Assembly (NCBI GenBank): GCA_016285355.1 | Contig: JAEEQP010000015.1 | Span: 1 to 64,000, forward strand | Length of the DNA: 64,000 nucleotides | Direction of reading: 5' to 3' | Origin: Bacteroidales bacterium | GTDB taxonomy: Bacteria > Bacteroidota > Bacteroidia > Bacteroidales > F082 | Shown: positions 42,403-51,891 of the stretch, piece by piece | Layout of the letters: every line of letters starts with the position of its first letter | Position numbering within the stretch: position 1 is the stretch's first letter | The notes under the pieces: generated by a model | What the model was told of the DNA's origin: nothing | Databases searched by the model: none | What the model saw: only the letters and a program-made list of their open reading frames with translations | Translations under genes and position numbers: made by a program

Positions 42403-43896
42403 ATGCAGGAAGGATTAAAACAGAAGGCAGTCAAAGGCGTAGTATGGACGACGTTGCAGCGATACTCGACGATGCTCATACAGTTCATTTCGGGCATCAT
42501 CCTTGCGCGACTGCTCACGCCTTACGACTACGGCTGTATTGGCATGTTGATGATTTTCATGCTGTTGGCAGAATCGTTTATCGACGGTGGTTTTGGCTCC
42601 GCCTTGATCCAGAAAAAAAATCCCACACAGACCGACTATTCGACCATCTTCTTCTGGAACATGGGCCTGTCGGCGGTGATGTATGCCGTGCTCTTTCTGT
42701 CGGCTCCAGCCATTGCCAGGTTCTATGGTATCTCCGAGTTGAGCAAAATATTGAGAGTCCAAGGTGCCGTCTTGTTCATCTATGCTTTCAACATCGTGCA
42801 GCGCAACCAGTTACAGAAAAAACTGAACTTCAAGATTCTCTCCATTGTGACCATCCTGACTTCGGTTACCGCATTGACTGTTACTGTTATCATGGCTTAT
42901 AAAGGCTGTGGCGTTTGGGCTTTGGTAGCTCAGAACATGCTGACAGCGGCCATCCCAGCTATTGTCTTCTGGTTTTATGTCAAGTGGCGCCCCCAGTGGG
43001 TTTTCTCCTGGCAGTCGTTCCGTGAGTTGTTCAGCTTCGGTTTTTATATGTTCCTGACCAATTTGATGAATCAGTTTGGTCAGCAGATACAGGGATTGCT
43101 GATAGGTAGGTTTTATGACCCATCCACCATGGGCTACTACTCCAAGGCAAACTCAACCGAGCGTCTCGCCTCGACCAGTATCTCAAAAGTGATGTCGCAG
43201 GTGACCTATCCGCTTTATGCTGAGAAACAGGACGACAAAGCTGCCTTGGGCGACATGATTAAGAAGATTACAATGACCGTGTCCTACGTCACTTTCCCCT
43301 TGTTGTTCATACTCCTTTTGTGCGCCAAGCCGTTGTTCATCCTGCTCTATTCCGACCGATGGGCAGCCAGTGTGCCTTATTTCCAGGTGTTGTGCATTGC
43401 CGGACTTGCCTACAGCTTGCAGTCAGTGAACTACCAATCGGTAGCCGCCATCGGCAAAAGCAAGACAATGTTTATCTGGACATTTGTGAAAAGGGCCCTG
43501 GGTATTCTCTTTGTCGTCGCAGGCCTGCTGATTTATGGGATGCGTGGTCTGTTGATAGGTATGGTGCTCAACGCATGGTTCTCTTATTTTGTCAATATCT
43601 GGCTTGTATCTAAGCATATCGGCTATCGTTGGCAGAGCCAACTTCTCGACATTTTACCTGTCCTGATAGCCTCGTTGTGTGCTGCCGGCCTCTCCTACGG
43701 AGTCGGGAGGCTTTGTTCCCTGTCGCTCTATGCCGATGGGGCACTGAAGCTAGTTCTCTTTTTGGCTTTGTATGTCGGATGGTCTTTGCTGGCTAAACCT
43801 GAAGCATATCAGCTGTTTAGTGGTATAACAAAGCCCTTCGTGAGGAAGTTGAAACGAAAAGTGAATAAAAAGGAAAACAGATTGAAAAAAGAATAA
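42403..43896 (+). CDS. Wzx-type oligosaccharide flippase
   Basis: The 497-aa protein has ~12-14 transmembrane helices and the MVF/polysaccharide-transport signature near the start (LKQKAVKGVVWTTLQRYST, LARLLTPYDYGCIGML, IQKKNPTQTDYS). It flips lipid-linked glycan units across the inner membrane. It is first in the exopolysaccharide cluster. The C-terminal tail is highly basic (KLKRKVNKKENRLKKE). Confidence 0.92.
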   Translation: MQEGLKQKAVKGVVWTTLQRYSTMLIQFISGIILARLLTPYDYGCIGMLMIFMLLAESFIDGGFGSALIQKKNPTQTDYSTIFFWNMGLSAVMYAVLFLSAPAIARFYGISELSKILRVQGAVLFIYAFNIVQRNQLQKKLNFKILSIVTILTSVTALTVTVIMAYKGCGVWALVAQNMLTAAIPAIVFWFYVKWRPQWVFSWQSFRELFSFGFYMFLTNLMNQFGQQIQGLLIGRFYDPSTMGYYSKANSTERLASTSISKVMSQVTYPLYAEKQDDKAALGDMIKKITMTVSYVTFPLLFILLLCAKPLFILLYSDRWAASVPYFQVLCIAGLAYSLQSVNYQSVAAIGKSKTMFIWTFVKRALGILFVVAGLLIYGMRGLLIGMVLNAWFSYFVNIWLVSKHIGYRWQSQLLDILPVLIASLCAAGLSYGVGRLCSLSLYADGALKLVLFLALYVGWSLLAKPEAYQLFSGITKPFVRKLKRKVNKKENRLKKE

Positions 43897-43900
43897 AACA

Positions 43901-44449
43901 ATGAGTTTCATAAAAGACATTGGAATTTGGTTTGCTGATCTTCTTTCCATCAGCGATTACGACAAAAAGGTGATGCGAAAGTTCCGGAGAATGCGTCGTA
44001 TTTATGCAAAGGGTGGCACCATCAACCGTTTGCGTGCCAAACGTATGGAGAACAAACTGTTAGAGAAGTATCAGTTGCACATTCCTTGCACGGTAAAGAT
44101 TGGTAAGAACTTTGAGATACGACATCCGGATTGCATCGGTTTTGGCCCGACAACAGAGATAGGTGACAATTGTAGAGTATATCCCTTTTTTTCTGCACAT
44201 GCAGCTCTGAAAGGTGACAGGGAGCTGATTAAAAACCGTGTTCGCCGTCATCCCAAGTTTGGCAACGATTGCATTCTTGGAGCCAAAGCCACGGTGATAG
44301 GTAACGTCACCATCGGCGATGATGTCGTTATCGGGGCTGGAGCCCTTGTCACCAAGGATGTACCTTCACACAGCGTTGTGAAGGGTGTGAATCAGATACG
44401 CCCAAAAAGACCGGATGAGATACCAGACAAATATAAACAAACAGAATGA
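43901..44449 (+). CDS. Left-handed beta-helix (serine-acetyltransferase-like) acyltransferase
   Basis: The 182-aa protein has an N-terminal helical part (~1-60), then hexapeptide repeats: IGKNFEIRHPDCIGFGPTTE, IGDNCRVYPF, ILGAKATVIGNVTIGDDVVI, and the cap VTKDVPSHSVVKG. CysE-like enzymes of this size acetylate serine or sugars; in a glycan cluster O- or N-acetylation of a sugar is likely. The stop overlaps the next gene by four bases. Confidence 0.8.
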   Translation: MSFIKDIGIWFADLLSISDYDKKVMRKFRRMRRIYAKGGTINRLRAKRMENKLLEKYQLHIPCTVKIGKNFEIRHPDCIGFGPTTEIGDNCRVYPFFSAHAALKGDRELIKNRVRRHPKFGNDCILGAKATVIGNVTIGDDVVIGAGALVTKDVPSHSVVKGVNQIRPKRPDEIPDKYKQTE

Positions 44450-44874
44450 AAAAGTACAAGATTGGATATACCCAAGGAACATTCGACATGTTCCATATCG
44501 GCCATTTGAATCTGCTTCACCAGGCAAGTGAACTTTGTGAAAGTTTGATTGTCGGAGTGAACGCTGACCAGTTAGTGAGCGAGTATAAGCACAAGATCCC
44601 TGTAGTCAACGAGAACAACCGTAAAGCCATCATTAGCGAGTTGCGGTGTGTTGACAAGGTGGTGTTGTGTCATACCCTGAGTAAGACCGAAGCATGGCAA
44701 CAGTTGCATTTCGATGTCATCTTCATCGGCGACGACTGGAAAGGCAACGAACGTTGGAAACAGACTGAGATCGACCTGAAGCCTTTAGGGGCCGAAGTGG
44801 TGTATCTGCACCACACCGAGGGCGTGAGTTCTACCATCCTCCGCGAAAAGGAGAGCATTAAAATCATTGACTGA
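44446..44874 (+). CDS. Glycerol-3-phosphate cytidylyltransferase (TagD-like)
   Basis: The 142-aa protein has GTFDMFHIGHLNLL (~11-24; HxGH catalytic motif) and, later, IFIGDDWKGNERW (~91-103), matching the TagD/GCT family that makes CDP-glycerol from CTP and glycerol-3-phosphate. It overlaps the acyltransferase stop and is four bases from the TagF-like gene, so the pair probably supplies and uses CDP-glycerol. An ethanolamine- or other-phosphate cytidylyltransferase is an alternative. Confidence 0.85.
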   Translation: MKKYKIGYTQGTFDMFHIGHLNLLHQASELCESLIVGVNADQLVSEYKHKIPVVNENNRKAIISELRCVDKVVLCHTLSKTEAWQQLHFDVIFIGDDWKGNERWKQTEIDLKPLGAEVVYLHHTEGVSSTILREKESIKIID

Positions 44875-44877
44875 GCC

Positions 44878-46020
44878 ATGAGTATAACAGTTGTCATCAA
44901 AAAATGGGTCAGGAAGAGCTACATGTACCTCTGCTATGTCACGAGGCCACGGAAGGAGAAGAGCGTTTTCTTCGCCTCGTTCAGGGGTCAATACTCCGAC
45001 AATCCTCGTGCCATCAGTGAGTGTCTCCACCACATGGCACCCGACATAAAAATCGTGTGGCTCATCAAACCCAGCTTCAAACAATATGTGCCTGACTATG
45101 TTACCATCGTTCCACCCACTCCCCGCATTGCGTTGAAGGCACAGGCACGGGCCAGTGCGTGGGTGATGAATTATGTCAATCAAAAGCGTCTTGGCGATTA
45201 CAAAGGCCGTGACACCTTCTACATCCAGACTTGGCATGGCGACCGCGGTCTCAAAGCCATTGGCTATCTTAGTGAAAACAGCAAGAGCAAAAGTTTCAGC
45301 GGATATGACCTGGAACACTGCGACTTGATTGTGGCCGGATCGGACTATGGTGTAAAGAAAGCACGTCAAGGACTGCGCTACAACGGTGAGGTCATTGTGG
45401 AAGGAATGCCCCGTAATGACAAGTTGGTGAACATCGACAAATACAGTGATGAGGCTGTCAAGGTGAGACAGCAGTTGGGAATTGACAACAACGTGAAGGT
45501 TTTGCTATATGCCCCGACTTACAGAGACGAAAAAGGCAGTCAACAATGCGCAATAGACATCCCTTCGTCCATAGCGAATTTGGAGGCTGATGGTAAGAAA
45601 TGGATTTGCTTGGTGCGCTCGCACTCCCTCTCCAAAGGAATCTCGACGGGAACTGGCACGGATTACCTTGATGTGACTTCCTATCCCGATATGGCCGACC
45701 TGTTGCTGATAGCCGATTTGCTGATTACCGACTATTCGAGTTGCGCAGGTGATTTCTTGCTCACAGGGCGACCGCTCGTGTTGGCGCATTTCGACATAAA
45801 GCATTACGAGGAACAAGGGCGTTCCCTCTGGGTCAATCCTGTTGAGGCCGGCTATTTGGTTGCCAGGAATCAGGAAGAACTGAATCACATACTGTCCAAC
45901 CTATCTTCTTACGACCATCAAGCCATTGCCGACAAGATCAACCGTTTCTACGGGACTAAAGAGACGGGCCGGTCATCGGAGGCCGTTGTACGCAGAATAC
46001 TCAAAGAAGTGAAAGGCTAA
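44878..46020 (+). CDS. CDP-glycerol:glycerophosphotransferase family (TagF/TagB-like)
   Basis: The 380-aa protein has WHGDRGLKAIGY (~119-130), the segment VIVEGMPRNDKL (~172-183), LLYAPTYRDEKGSQ (~206-219) and LLITDYSSCAGDFLLTGRPL (~278-297), the usual blocks of the Glyphos_transf family in teichoic acid and capsule loci. It transfers glycerol phosphate from CDP-glycerol to a membrane-linked acceptor or polymer. Standing beside TagD-like, the case for phosphoglycerol in this glycan is good. Confidence 0.9.
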   Translation: MSITVVIKKWVRKSYMYLCYVTRPRKEKSVFFASFRGQYSDNPRAISECLHHMAPDIKIVWLIKPSFKQYVPDYVTIVPPTPRIALKAQARASAWVMNYVNQKRLGDYKGRDTFYIQTWHGDRGLKAIGYLSENSKSKSFSGYDLEHCDLIVAGSDYGVKKARQGLRYNGEVIVEGMPRNDKLVNIDKYSDEAVKVRQQLGIDNNVKVLLYAPTYRDEKGSQQCAIDIPSSIANLEADGKKWICLVRSHSLSKGISTGTGTDYLDVTSYPDMADLLLIADLLITDYSSCAGDFLLTGRPLVLAHFDIKHYEEQGRSLWVNPVEAGYLVARNQEELNHILSNLSSYDHQAIADKINRFYGTKETGRSSEAVVRRILKEVKG

Positions 46021-46035
46021 AGCAACAACGGACTC

Positions 46036-46953
46036 ATGGCAAGCTTGACATCCTATATAAAGAATCCACGTAACATCGGGAAGTCGATGTTGTACCGCTT
46101 CGGTAGTAAACTTCCTGATGCACTTTACTTGAAGCTCATGTACTATTTCCAGACGGGAAAAAAGCTGGACCTGAAGCATCCGAAGACCTTCAACGAGAAG
46201 CTGCAATGGCTGAAGCTGCACAATCGCAAACCTGAGTACACCACTATGGTGGACAAGTATGCCGCCAAAGCGTATGTGGCCAACATCATCGGAGAGGAGT
46301 ATATCGTTCCCACCTTAGGCGTATGGGACAATCCTGAAGACATTGCATGGGACGAGTTGCCGCGTCAGTTTGTGCTGAAGACCACCCACGGCGGTGGCGG
46401 GAAAGGGGTGATTATCTGTCGCGACAAGGAGAAGCTTGACAAAGCAGAGACCGTAAGTCTCCTTCAGGCAGCCATGAAACACAACTTCTACAAGAACTAT
46501 CGGGAGTGGCCTTACAAAGATGTAAAACACAGGATAATAGCTGAAGAATACCTTTCAGGAGAGGGTGAAGAGGGTGGAATCAAGGATTACAAGTTTTATT
46601 GCTTCAACGGCAAGCCGTTATATTGTGTCGTAATCTCAGGCCGCTGGAAGAACATGGTCAATGACTATTTTGACATGGAGTGGAATCATCAACCTATCAC
46701 CCTAAAAGGAATTCCGTTTGCAGAGCACGTTCCAGAAAAACCGAAACATTTTGATACGATGTGCCAGTTAGCCACCAAACTCGCAACTGGACAACCTCAC
46801 ATTCGTATTGATTTCTACGAGGTGAACGGCAAGGTGTATTTCAGCGAACTCACCTTCTATTCATCAAGTGGTTACGGTCAATTCACTCCCGCCGAGTGTG
46901 ATGAAATCTGGGGAAACCTTATAAATATTGATCAATTTGATACGACCAAGTAA
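46036..46953 (+). CDS. TupA-like ATP-grasp protein
   Basis: The 305-aa protein begins SLTSYIKNPRNIGKSML and has the block HPKTFNEKLQWLKLHNRKPE (~53-72), FVLKTTHGGGGKGVIICRDK (~111-130; ATP-binding glycine-rich loop) and VNGKVYFSELTFYSSSGYGQ (~261-280; metal-binding Glu). These mark the TupA-like ATP-grasp family found in glycan clusters. The known member joins an amino acid to teichuronopeptide; the exact substrate here is unknown. Confidence 0.9.
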   Translation: MASLTSYIKNPRNIGKSMLYRFGSKLPDALYLKLMYYFQTGKKLDLKHPKTFNEKLQWLKLHNRKPEYTTMVDKYAAKAYVANIIGEEYIVPTLGVWDNPEDIAWDELPRQFVLKTTHGGGGKGVIICRDKEKLDKAETVSLLQAAMKHNFYKNYREWPYKDVKHRIIAEEYLSGEGEEGGIKDYKFYCFNGKPLYCVVISGRWKNMVNDYFDMEWNHQPITLKGIPFAEHVPEKPKHFDTMCQLATKLATGQPHIRIDFYEVNGKVYFSELTFYSSSGYGQFTPAECDEIWGNLINIDQFDTTK

Positions 46954-48084
46954 ATGATAAAGCAGATTTACAATTTTGACGAATTAACCATGCCCCTCTG
47001 GATTAAAGTCCTGTTCTTGGGCTTCTATTTGGTTATATTCGTCTATGCTGTAAAGAAGACGATTCTCGTGGTACCTCGGGACAAGCGGAAAGTGAATGCC
47101 AGCGGCCTGATTGTACTCTATTTCACCATATATGCCATGTTCTATTGTGTCAACCCGGACTATTTTAGTTACCGAGATTGGATGAATGTAAATATAAAAG
47201 AGATAGGCATTGAATATTGGACCAATGAGAATATCTATGCTTATCTCATTACGTTCTGCCAATCGTTGGACATTAGCTATCCTTACGAGCTGTTTCGTCT
47301 GATTGTATGGGGAGGAGGTCTGTTGTTGGTGTTTCTCACCGCCAAGATGTATCGTGACATACTGATGCCAGGATTGGTAGTGATGTTCTTGTTTGTCTTG
47401 TATAGCGGTACTTTCAGCTATGGCCGTGTGTCGTTGGCTATGGCTGTTTACTTTATGGGTGTAAGCATTCTTATGTGGGGGAAATCCGGTTTTGTAAAAT
47501 TGTTAGGGATAACCATGGCATTAGGTTCTTATTTTTTCCACCACCAGATGATTATCGGCGTTGGCTTGCTGCCAGGTATCATATTGCCTTTCGAAAAGAA
47601 AAAAACGATAGTCTTCGCATTGGCTCTATTGGGGATGATGATGGGGGTCATCTATTACATTAACTCCAATGTTTCACTTATGGAAACTGTTTTTGGTGCT
47701 GATGAATTGGCCGAAAAGATGGAGACTTATAATGAACGTGAGCAAGGGCTTTTCAGGGTGAGTACTGCCATTGGCTATATCAACATCTTCCTTCCTTTTA
47801 TCTTTGTCACTTACTTCTTCTATCAACAAAAACAGATTCCTAAACCTATTGTCGGCATTCACCGAATTACGTTCATCCTATTATTGGCAACGGTTGCATT
47901 TTTTGTGATATCAGGTCCACGCAGCACTTATACGTATCGCGTGTTGTACATTTGTATTATTCCTGTGTCCATTTTGGTTTCATACTGCTTCAACCAAGGT
48001 TATTTCAAGAGTTTACATCTACTCATCATGTTCGGTTTTGCATTGCTGACGAATAGTATGCGACTAATTAGTTCAGTTCAATAA
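46954..48084 (+). CDS. EpsG-like polysaccharide polymerase
   Basis: The 376-aa protein has about ten transmembrane segments and the EpsG/Wzy-like core: VLYFTIYAMFYCVNPDYFSY with DW (~50-70), SYGRVSLAMAVYFMGV (~151-166) and FFHHQMIIGVGLLPG (~194-208). It polymerises flipped repeat units at the periplasmic face of the inner membrane. It starts directly after the ATP-grasp stop. Confidence 0.85.
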   Translation: MIKQIYNFDELTMPLWIKVLFLGFYLVIFVYAVKKTILVVPRDKRKVNASGLIVLYFTIYAMFYCVNPDYFSYRDWMNVNIKEIGIEYWTNENIYAYLITFCQSLDISYPYELFRLIVWGGGLLLVFLTAKMYRDILMPGLVVMFLFVLYSGTFSYGRVSLAMAVYFMGVSILMWGKSGFVKLLGITMALGSYFFHHQMIIGVGLLPGIILPFEKKKTIVFALALLGMMMGVIYYINSNVSLMETVFGADELAEKMETYNEREQGLFRVSTAIGYINIFLPFIFVTYFFYQQKQIPKPIVGIHRITFILLLATVAFFVISGPRSTYTYRVLYICIIPVSILVSYCFNQGYFKSLHLLIMFGFALLTNSMRLISSVQ

Positions 48085-48100
48085 TCTAAATCAATTTGAT

Positions 48101-48976
48101 ATGAAAATAAGTTTCATCTTACTTCTGAGTTGTTTGTTCGCCACTATGAATAAGGAAACCATTGTAGTGCCTTCCGATGGAGGTTACATTGCCAATGGAC
48201 GATATGTGATACCTACTGGAGAGCACATTGTTAGGATATCGGAGGAAAAGGGGGCTTGGCTGACTGTTGGAGACAACACTGAGTTAATCATTGACGGAAA
48301 CATTCGGTTGGAAGGTAACGATTTCCGTGCTTGCGACATTATTCTGGTCAAAGGAAAGAACGTAAACATCCATGGCAAGGGAAGCATTGTTGGCGACCGA
48401 GCAACACACAAGGGCGAAGAAGGCGAATGGGGAATGGGTATCAGACTTCACAATGCCTCCAATGTCACGGTGAAAGGCCTTACTGTTGCAAACTGTTGGG
48501 GCGACTGCATCTATATCGGTGGTAAAACCGAAAGAGTAAATATAGCAAACTGCGAGCTAACCGGTAGCCGGCGACAAGGAATCTCGATTACCAACGGCAA
48601 AGACTTGACTGTCAGCGACTGTCACATCGCTGATATCAGTGGCACAATGCCCCAATATGCTATTGACATTGAGCCGAATATTCGATGTGTGGTTGACAAT
48701 GTCCTAATCAAGAACGTCACCGCGAAGAATTGCGAGGGAGGATTTCGTGCGCTTATTGGCAAAAAGGCAGTTGGCAACGCCCGTATAGGCAAAGTGGAAA
48801 TACGAAATTGCACTGTAATGGCGAAGTCGAGACATACTATACACTTCGTTGGCTGTGAAAATGCAATAGTGACGGATTGCACCATTGAGACGCGTGGTAG
48901 AGAGAAACCTATCCTTACGAATCATGTGAACAAGCTGACAGAGAAGAACAACAAAGTGACTCGCAAATTCTTTTAA
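48101..48976 (+). CDS. Secreted right-handed beta-helix protein
   Basis: The 291-aa protein begins MKISFILLLSCLFATM (signal-like, could be a short lipoprotein signal with SCLF) and folds as repeats of the pectate-lyase/NosD type: NVNIHGKGSIVG, NVTVKGLTVANCW, GKDLTVSDCHIADIS. No clear catalytic triad. It may process or bind the glycan (depolymerase, epimerase or lyase). The position inside the polymer cluster supports this. Confidence 0.8.
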   Translation: MKISFILLLSCLFATMNKETIVVPSDGGYIANGRYVIPTGEHIVRISEEKGAWLTVGDNTELIIDGNIRLEGNDFRACDIILVKGKNVNIHGKGSIVGDRATHKGEEGEWGMGIRLHNASNVTVKGLTVANCWGDCIYIGGKTERVNIANCELTGSRRQGISITNGKDLTVSDCHIADISGTMPQYAIDIEPNIRCVVDNVLIKNVTAKNCEGGFRALIGKKAVGNARIGKVEIRNCTVMAKSRHTIHFVGCENAIVTDCTIETRGREKPILTNHVNKLTEKNNKVTRKFF

Positions 48977-48985
48977 TACAACGAG

Positions 48986-49993
48986 ATGAAAGGTGATAAT
49001 TGTAATATAGACATTGTCATTCCTTGGGTGGACGGAAGCGACCCTGATTGGCAGCAGGAATTCCGGAAGTATCGCTCCCTTGCAACAGGACGCGACGACA
49101 ACTCGGAGATACGCTATCGGGATTGGGACAACCTCCAATATCTTTTTAGGGGTATCGAGAAATTTGCTCCTTGGGTGCACAAGGTACATTTTGTCACCAC
49201 TGGTCAGAAGCCCAAATGGTTGAACATGCAGGCGGAGAAACTGAACTTCGTCCGTCATGAGGACTTTATTCCCAAGGAGTTTCTTCCTACGTTTAGCGTC
49301 AGGCCGATAGAGTTGAACATGCACAGGATAGAAGGACTGTCGGAACAGTTCATCTTTTTCAATGACGACTATTTCCTGCTTCGTCCTGTCAAACCCGAAC
49401 GTTTCTTCCGTGGCGGTCTGCCTTGCGATATGGCTGTGCTTGACACACTGCCCATGGGTGGTTCTCGCGGACACATGCTGATGAACGACATGAACGCGGT
49501 GAGTAGCCATTTCCGTAAGAATGCAGTGCTGAAGAAAAATCCCCAGAAATGGATTAACCCAAAATATGGGAGTCAGTTGATACGCTCACTCTTCTTGATG
49601 CCCTTCTCGGAATTTCCGGGATTCAGGAACCATCACATGCCACAGGCTTTCCTGAAATGCACTTTCCTTGAAGTGTGGGAGGCAGAGGAACCTTTGCTTC
49701 GCGAGGTGTCGAGCCATCGTTTCCGCGACATTACTGATGTCAACCAATATCTGTTCCGATTCTGGCAGTTCATGTCCGGGAAGTTCCATCCATTCAATGT
49801 CGCCAAAGACTCGTGCAGGTTTACCATATCAGACCGCGATGTTGATAAACTTGCAGAAGCCATCAGAACGCAAAAGCGTGAGATATTGGTAATGGCCGAT
49901 TCAGAAAACTTCTCCGACTTCAATGCTCTGGTGACCAAGATAAACTCGGCATTCGATACCATATTACCTGAAAAATCCTCGTTTGAGATATAA
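48986..49993 (+). CDS. Stealth-family capsule phosphotransferase
   Basis: The 335-aa protein has CR1 IDIVIPWVDGSDPDWQ (~9-24), CR2 with WDNLQYLFRGIEKFAPWVHK (~47-66) and MHRIEGLSEQFIFFNDDYFL (~112-131), and CR3 GFRNHHMPQAFLK (~212-224). Stealth proteins transfer sugar-1-phosphate, making phosphodiester-linked capsule polymers. Together with TagD/TagF-like genes it supports a phosphate-rich polymer. Confidence 0.9.
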   Translation: MKGDNCNIDIVIPWVDGSDPDWQQEFRKYRSLATGRDDNSEIRYRDWDNLQYLFRGIEKFAPWVHKVHFVTTGQKPKWLNMQAEKLNFVRHEDFIPKEFLPTFSVRPIELNMHRIEGLSEQFIFFNDDYFLLRPVKPERFFRGGLPCDMAVLDTLPMGGSRGHMLMNDMNAVSSHFRKNAVLKKNPQKWINPKYGSQLIRSLFLMPFSEFPGFRNHHMPQAFLKCTFLEVWEAEEPLLREVSSHRFRDITDVNQYLFRFWQFMSGKFHPFNVAKDSCRFTISDRDVDKLAEAIRTQKREILVMADSENFSDFNALVTKINSAFDTILPEKSSFEI

Positions 49994-50032
49994 ATCTGAT
50001 TAAATAAATGTGAAATTCAAATACAAATCATC

Positions 50033-50146
50033 ATGGAAAAGAAAAGAGTTGCCTATCTCGATGCCCTTAAAGGGCTGTGTATGCTGATTGTGGTAGATGG
50101 CCATATAATGAATAGTAACGGATTTTACGCATTAGGACAAAAATAA
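50033..50146 (+). pseudogene. Fragment of an acyltransferase-3 (OafA-like) gene
   Basis: The 37-residue reading MEKKRVAYLDALKGLCMLIV then VDGHIMNSNGFY ends at TAA. It matches the start of the acyltransferase-3 family, whose first helix has LD.LKG....VV.GH. The rest, about 300 residues, is missing and a new gene starts 11 bases later, so this is a deletion remnant. Confidence 0.7.
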
Positions 50147-50156
50147 AAAAGGAATC

Positions 50157-51290
50157 ATGAAAATAGCCATCAATTGCCAGTTTTGCTTCCAAAAGGGAGG
50201 CGGTGGTATAAAGGAGTACATCGTCAGTCTGACCAATCACCTTGAAAAGGTGGACCATCAGAACGAATACGTGCTGTATGTGATGGAAGACCAGTTTGAG
50301 TATTCAAAGACCGTACTGCCTTCAAGGTTTAAGTTGAAGCCGATACCTTATCAGAGGAATTTCGTGTCGAAAGTCAAACGCAGCTTGTTTGCGCAAAGTT
50401 TCTGGACCAAAGAGGAGAAAGAGGAGGGGTTTGATGTATTCCATTCACCGTTCTTCCATGCACCCAAGATGAAGAAGGCCCGACTGATTATGACTGTCCA
50501 TGACCTCCGACTCTACAGGTATCCGGAAACCTACTCTTTCCTGAGATACCAGTTTCTGAAGAGAGCCGTGAAGCAATCTATTGACAGGGTTGACAAAATC
50601 ATTGCTATCTCGCAGTTTACGAAAGACGAAATCATTGATACTTGTGGGGTTAATCCCGACAAGGTGACTGTCATCCATGAGGCTATCAACCGCTCGTTTT
50701 TCAATGCCGATTCCATCAAGGATTATACGCTGCCGCAAGAATATGCCTATCTTAAAGACTGCCGGTTCCTTTTCTGTCTTAGTCAAATAGAGCCCAGGAA
50801 AAATCACGCGAGACTGATAAAGGCATTTTCAGCCATCAAAGCAATGGACGGTTTCGAAGATTTGAAGCTTGTGCTTGCCGGTCGACAGCTGTTGAACGCT
50901 GGCCCTGTATTGAAACTCATAGCTGAGACGCCCGACGTTGTCTATTTGGACTTTGTTCCGACAGAGATGATGTTATGGCTGTATCACAATGCTTCCTTGT
51001 TTGTCTATCCTTCTTATTATGAAGGGTTTGGTTTCCCGCCTATGGAGGCTGCAAGTCTTGGAACGGTATCGGCAGTTGGCAAATTGTCGTCCATTCCTGA
51101 AATATGTGGAGATTGCGCGTTTTATTTTGATCCATACGATGTGGAAGATATGAGCAAAGTCGTTGCCGCAGCTCTGAAAGATGAATCCTTGATACAGGAG
51201 AAGAAAACGAAACTCGAGAACCAACTTAACAAGTTCTCATGGGAAAAGAATGCAAGAGAGACCGTAAAAGTATATTTAGGCAATGAGTGA
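50157..51290 (+). CDS. Family 4 glycosyltransferase
   Basis: The 377-aa GT-B enzyme begins MKIAINCQFCFQKGGGGIKE and has LSQIEPRKNHARL (~208-220) and the EX7E region YYEGFGFPPMEAASLG (~286-301). It adds a sugar to the repeat unit; specificity unknown. It overlaps the next gene by eight bases and follows the acyltransferase fragment. Confidence 0.9.
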   Translation: MKIAINCQFCFQKGGGGIKEYIVSLTNHLEKVDHQNEYVLYVMEDQFEYSKTVLPSRFKLKPIPYQRNFVSKVKRSLFAQSFWTKEEKEEGFDVFHSPFFHAPKMKKARLIMTVHDLRLYRYPETYSFLRYQFLKRAVKQSIDRVDKIIAISQFTKDEIIDTCGVNPDKVTVIHEAINRSFFNADSIKDYTLPQEYAYLKDCRFLFCLSQIEPRKNHARLIKAFSAIKAMDGFEDLKLVLAGRQLLNAGPVLKLIAETPDVVYLDFVPTEMMLWLYHNASLFVYPSYYEGFGFPPMEAASLGTVSAVGKLSSIPEICGDCAFYFDPYDVEDMSKVVAAALKDESLIQEKKTKLENQLNKFSWEKNARETVKVYLGNE

Positions 51291-51891
51291 TAAAAAAAAG
51301 ACCACGCTGACATTCCGTCTGCTTAATAAACTCCATCTGATTCACGACGAGGAGAAACACGGAAGAATCAATCCTTTCACTATGGTATTCTTCGCGTTTA
51401 GAACGTTGTGGCGACGCTGTATTTTCAAATTTGCCTACAATGCCTATATCTTCGAGTTTCTATACAAGAAAAAACTGCGACCTGCCGTATGGAGAAGATT
51501 GGGTTGCAAGGTAGGCAAGAATGTGAACATAGGTCATCAGGTAAGGGTTGACTTCGGTAATGCAGAAAGAATAACTATTGATGATGACGCCCACATCGCC
51601 AACGGTGTGACGTTCTTGTGCCACATGCGCGACATAAGTAGTTACAAAGTTGGAATGATAGCCATGGATTTGCCAGCCAAATACGGTGACATCCATTTGG
51701 GAAAAGGTTGCTATATAGGAATCAACGTTACAATTATGCCGGGTGTACATATTGGTGATGGGGCCGTAATAGGCAGTTGTGCGCTCGTTACCAAGGATGT
51801 GCCGGCCTGGTCGGTTGCCGCAGGCGTTCCTGCCCGTGTAATCAAAACTATTGAGAAAGGAGAAAGAGATGAAACTACTGATGATCGTTAA
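51283..51891 (+). CDS. Hexapeptide-repeat O-acetyltransferase (WcaF/WbbJ-like)
   Basis: The 202-aa protein has an N-terminal basic/helical part (~1-60), then left-handed beta-helix repeats: VGKNVNIGHQVRVDFGNAER (~76-95), an insert NGVTFLCHMRD, then GKGCYIGINVTIMPGVHIG and the cap VTKDVPAWSVAAGVPARVI. It probably acetylates a glycan sugar using acetyl-CoA. Confidence 0.85.
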   Translation: MSDKKKTTLTFRLLNKLHLIHDEEKHGRINPFTMVFFAFRTLWRRCIFKFAYNAYIFEFLYKKKLRPAVWRRLGCKVGKNVNIGHQVRVDFGNAERITIDDDAHIANGVTFLCHMRDISSYKVGMIAMDLPAKYGDIHLGKGCYIGINVTIMPGVHIGDGAVIGSCALVTKDVPAWSVAAGVPARVIKTIEKGERDETTDDR

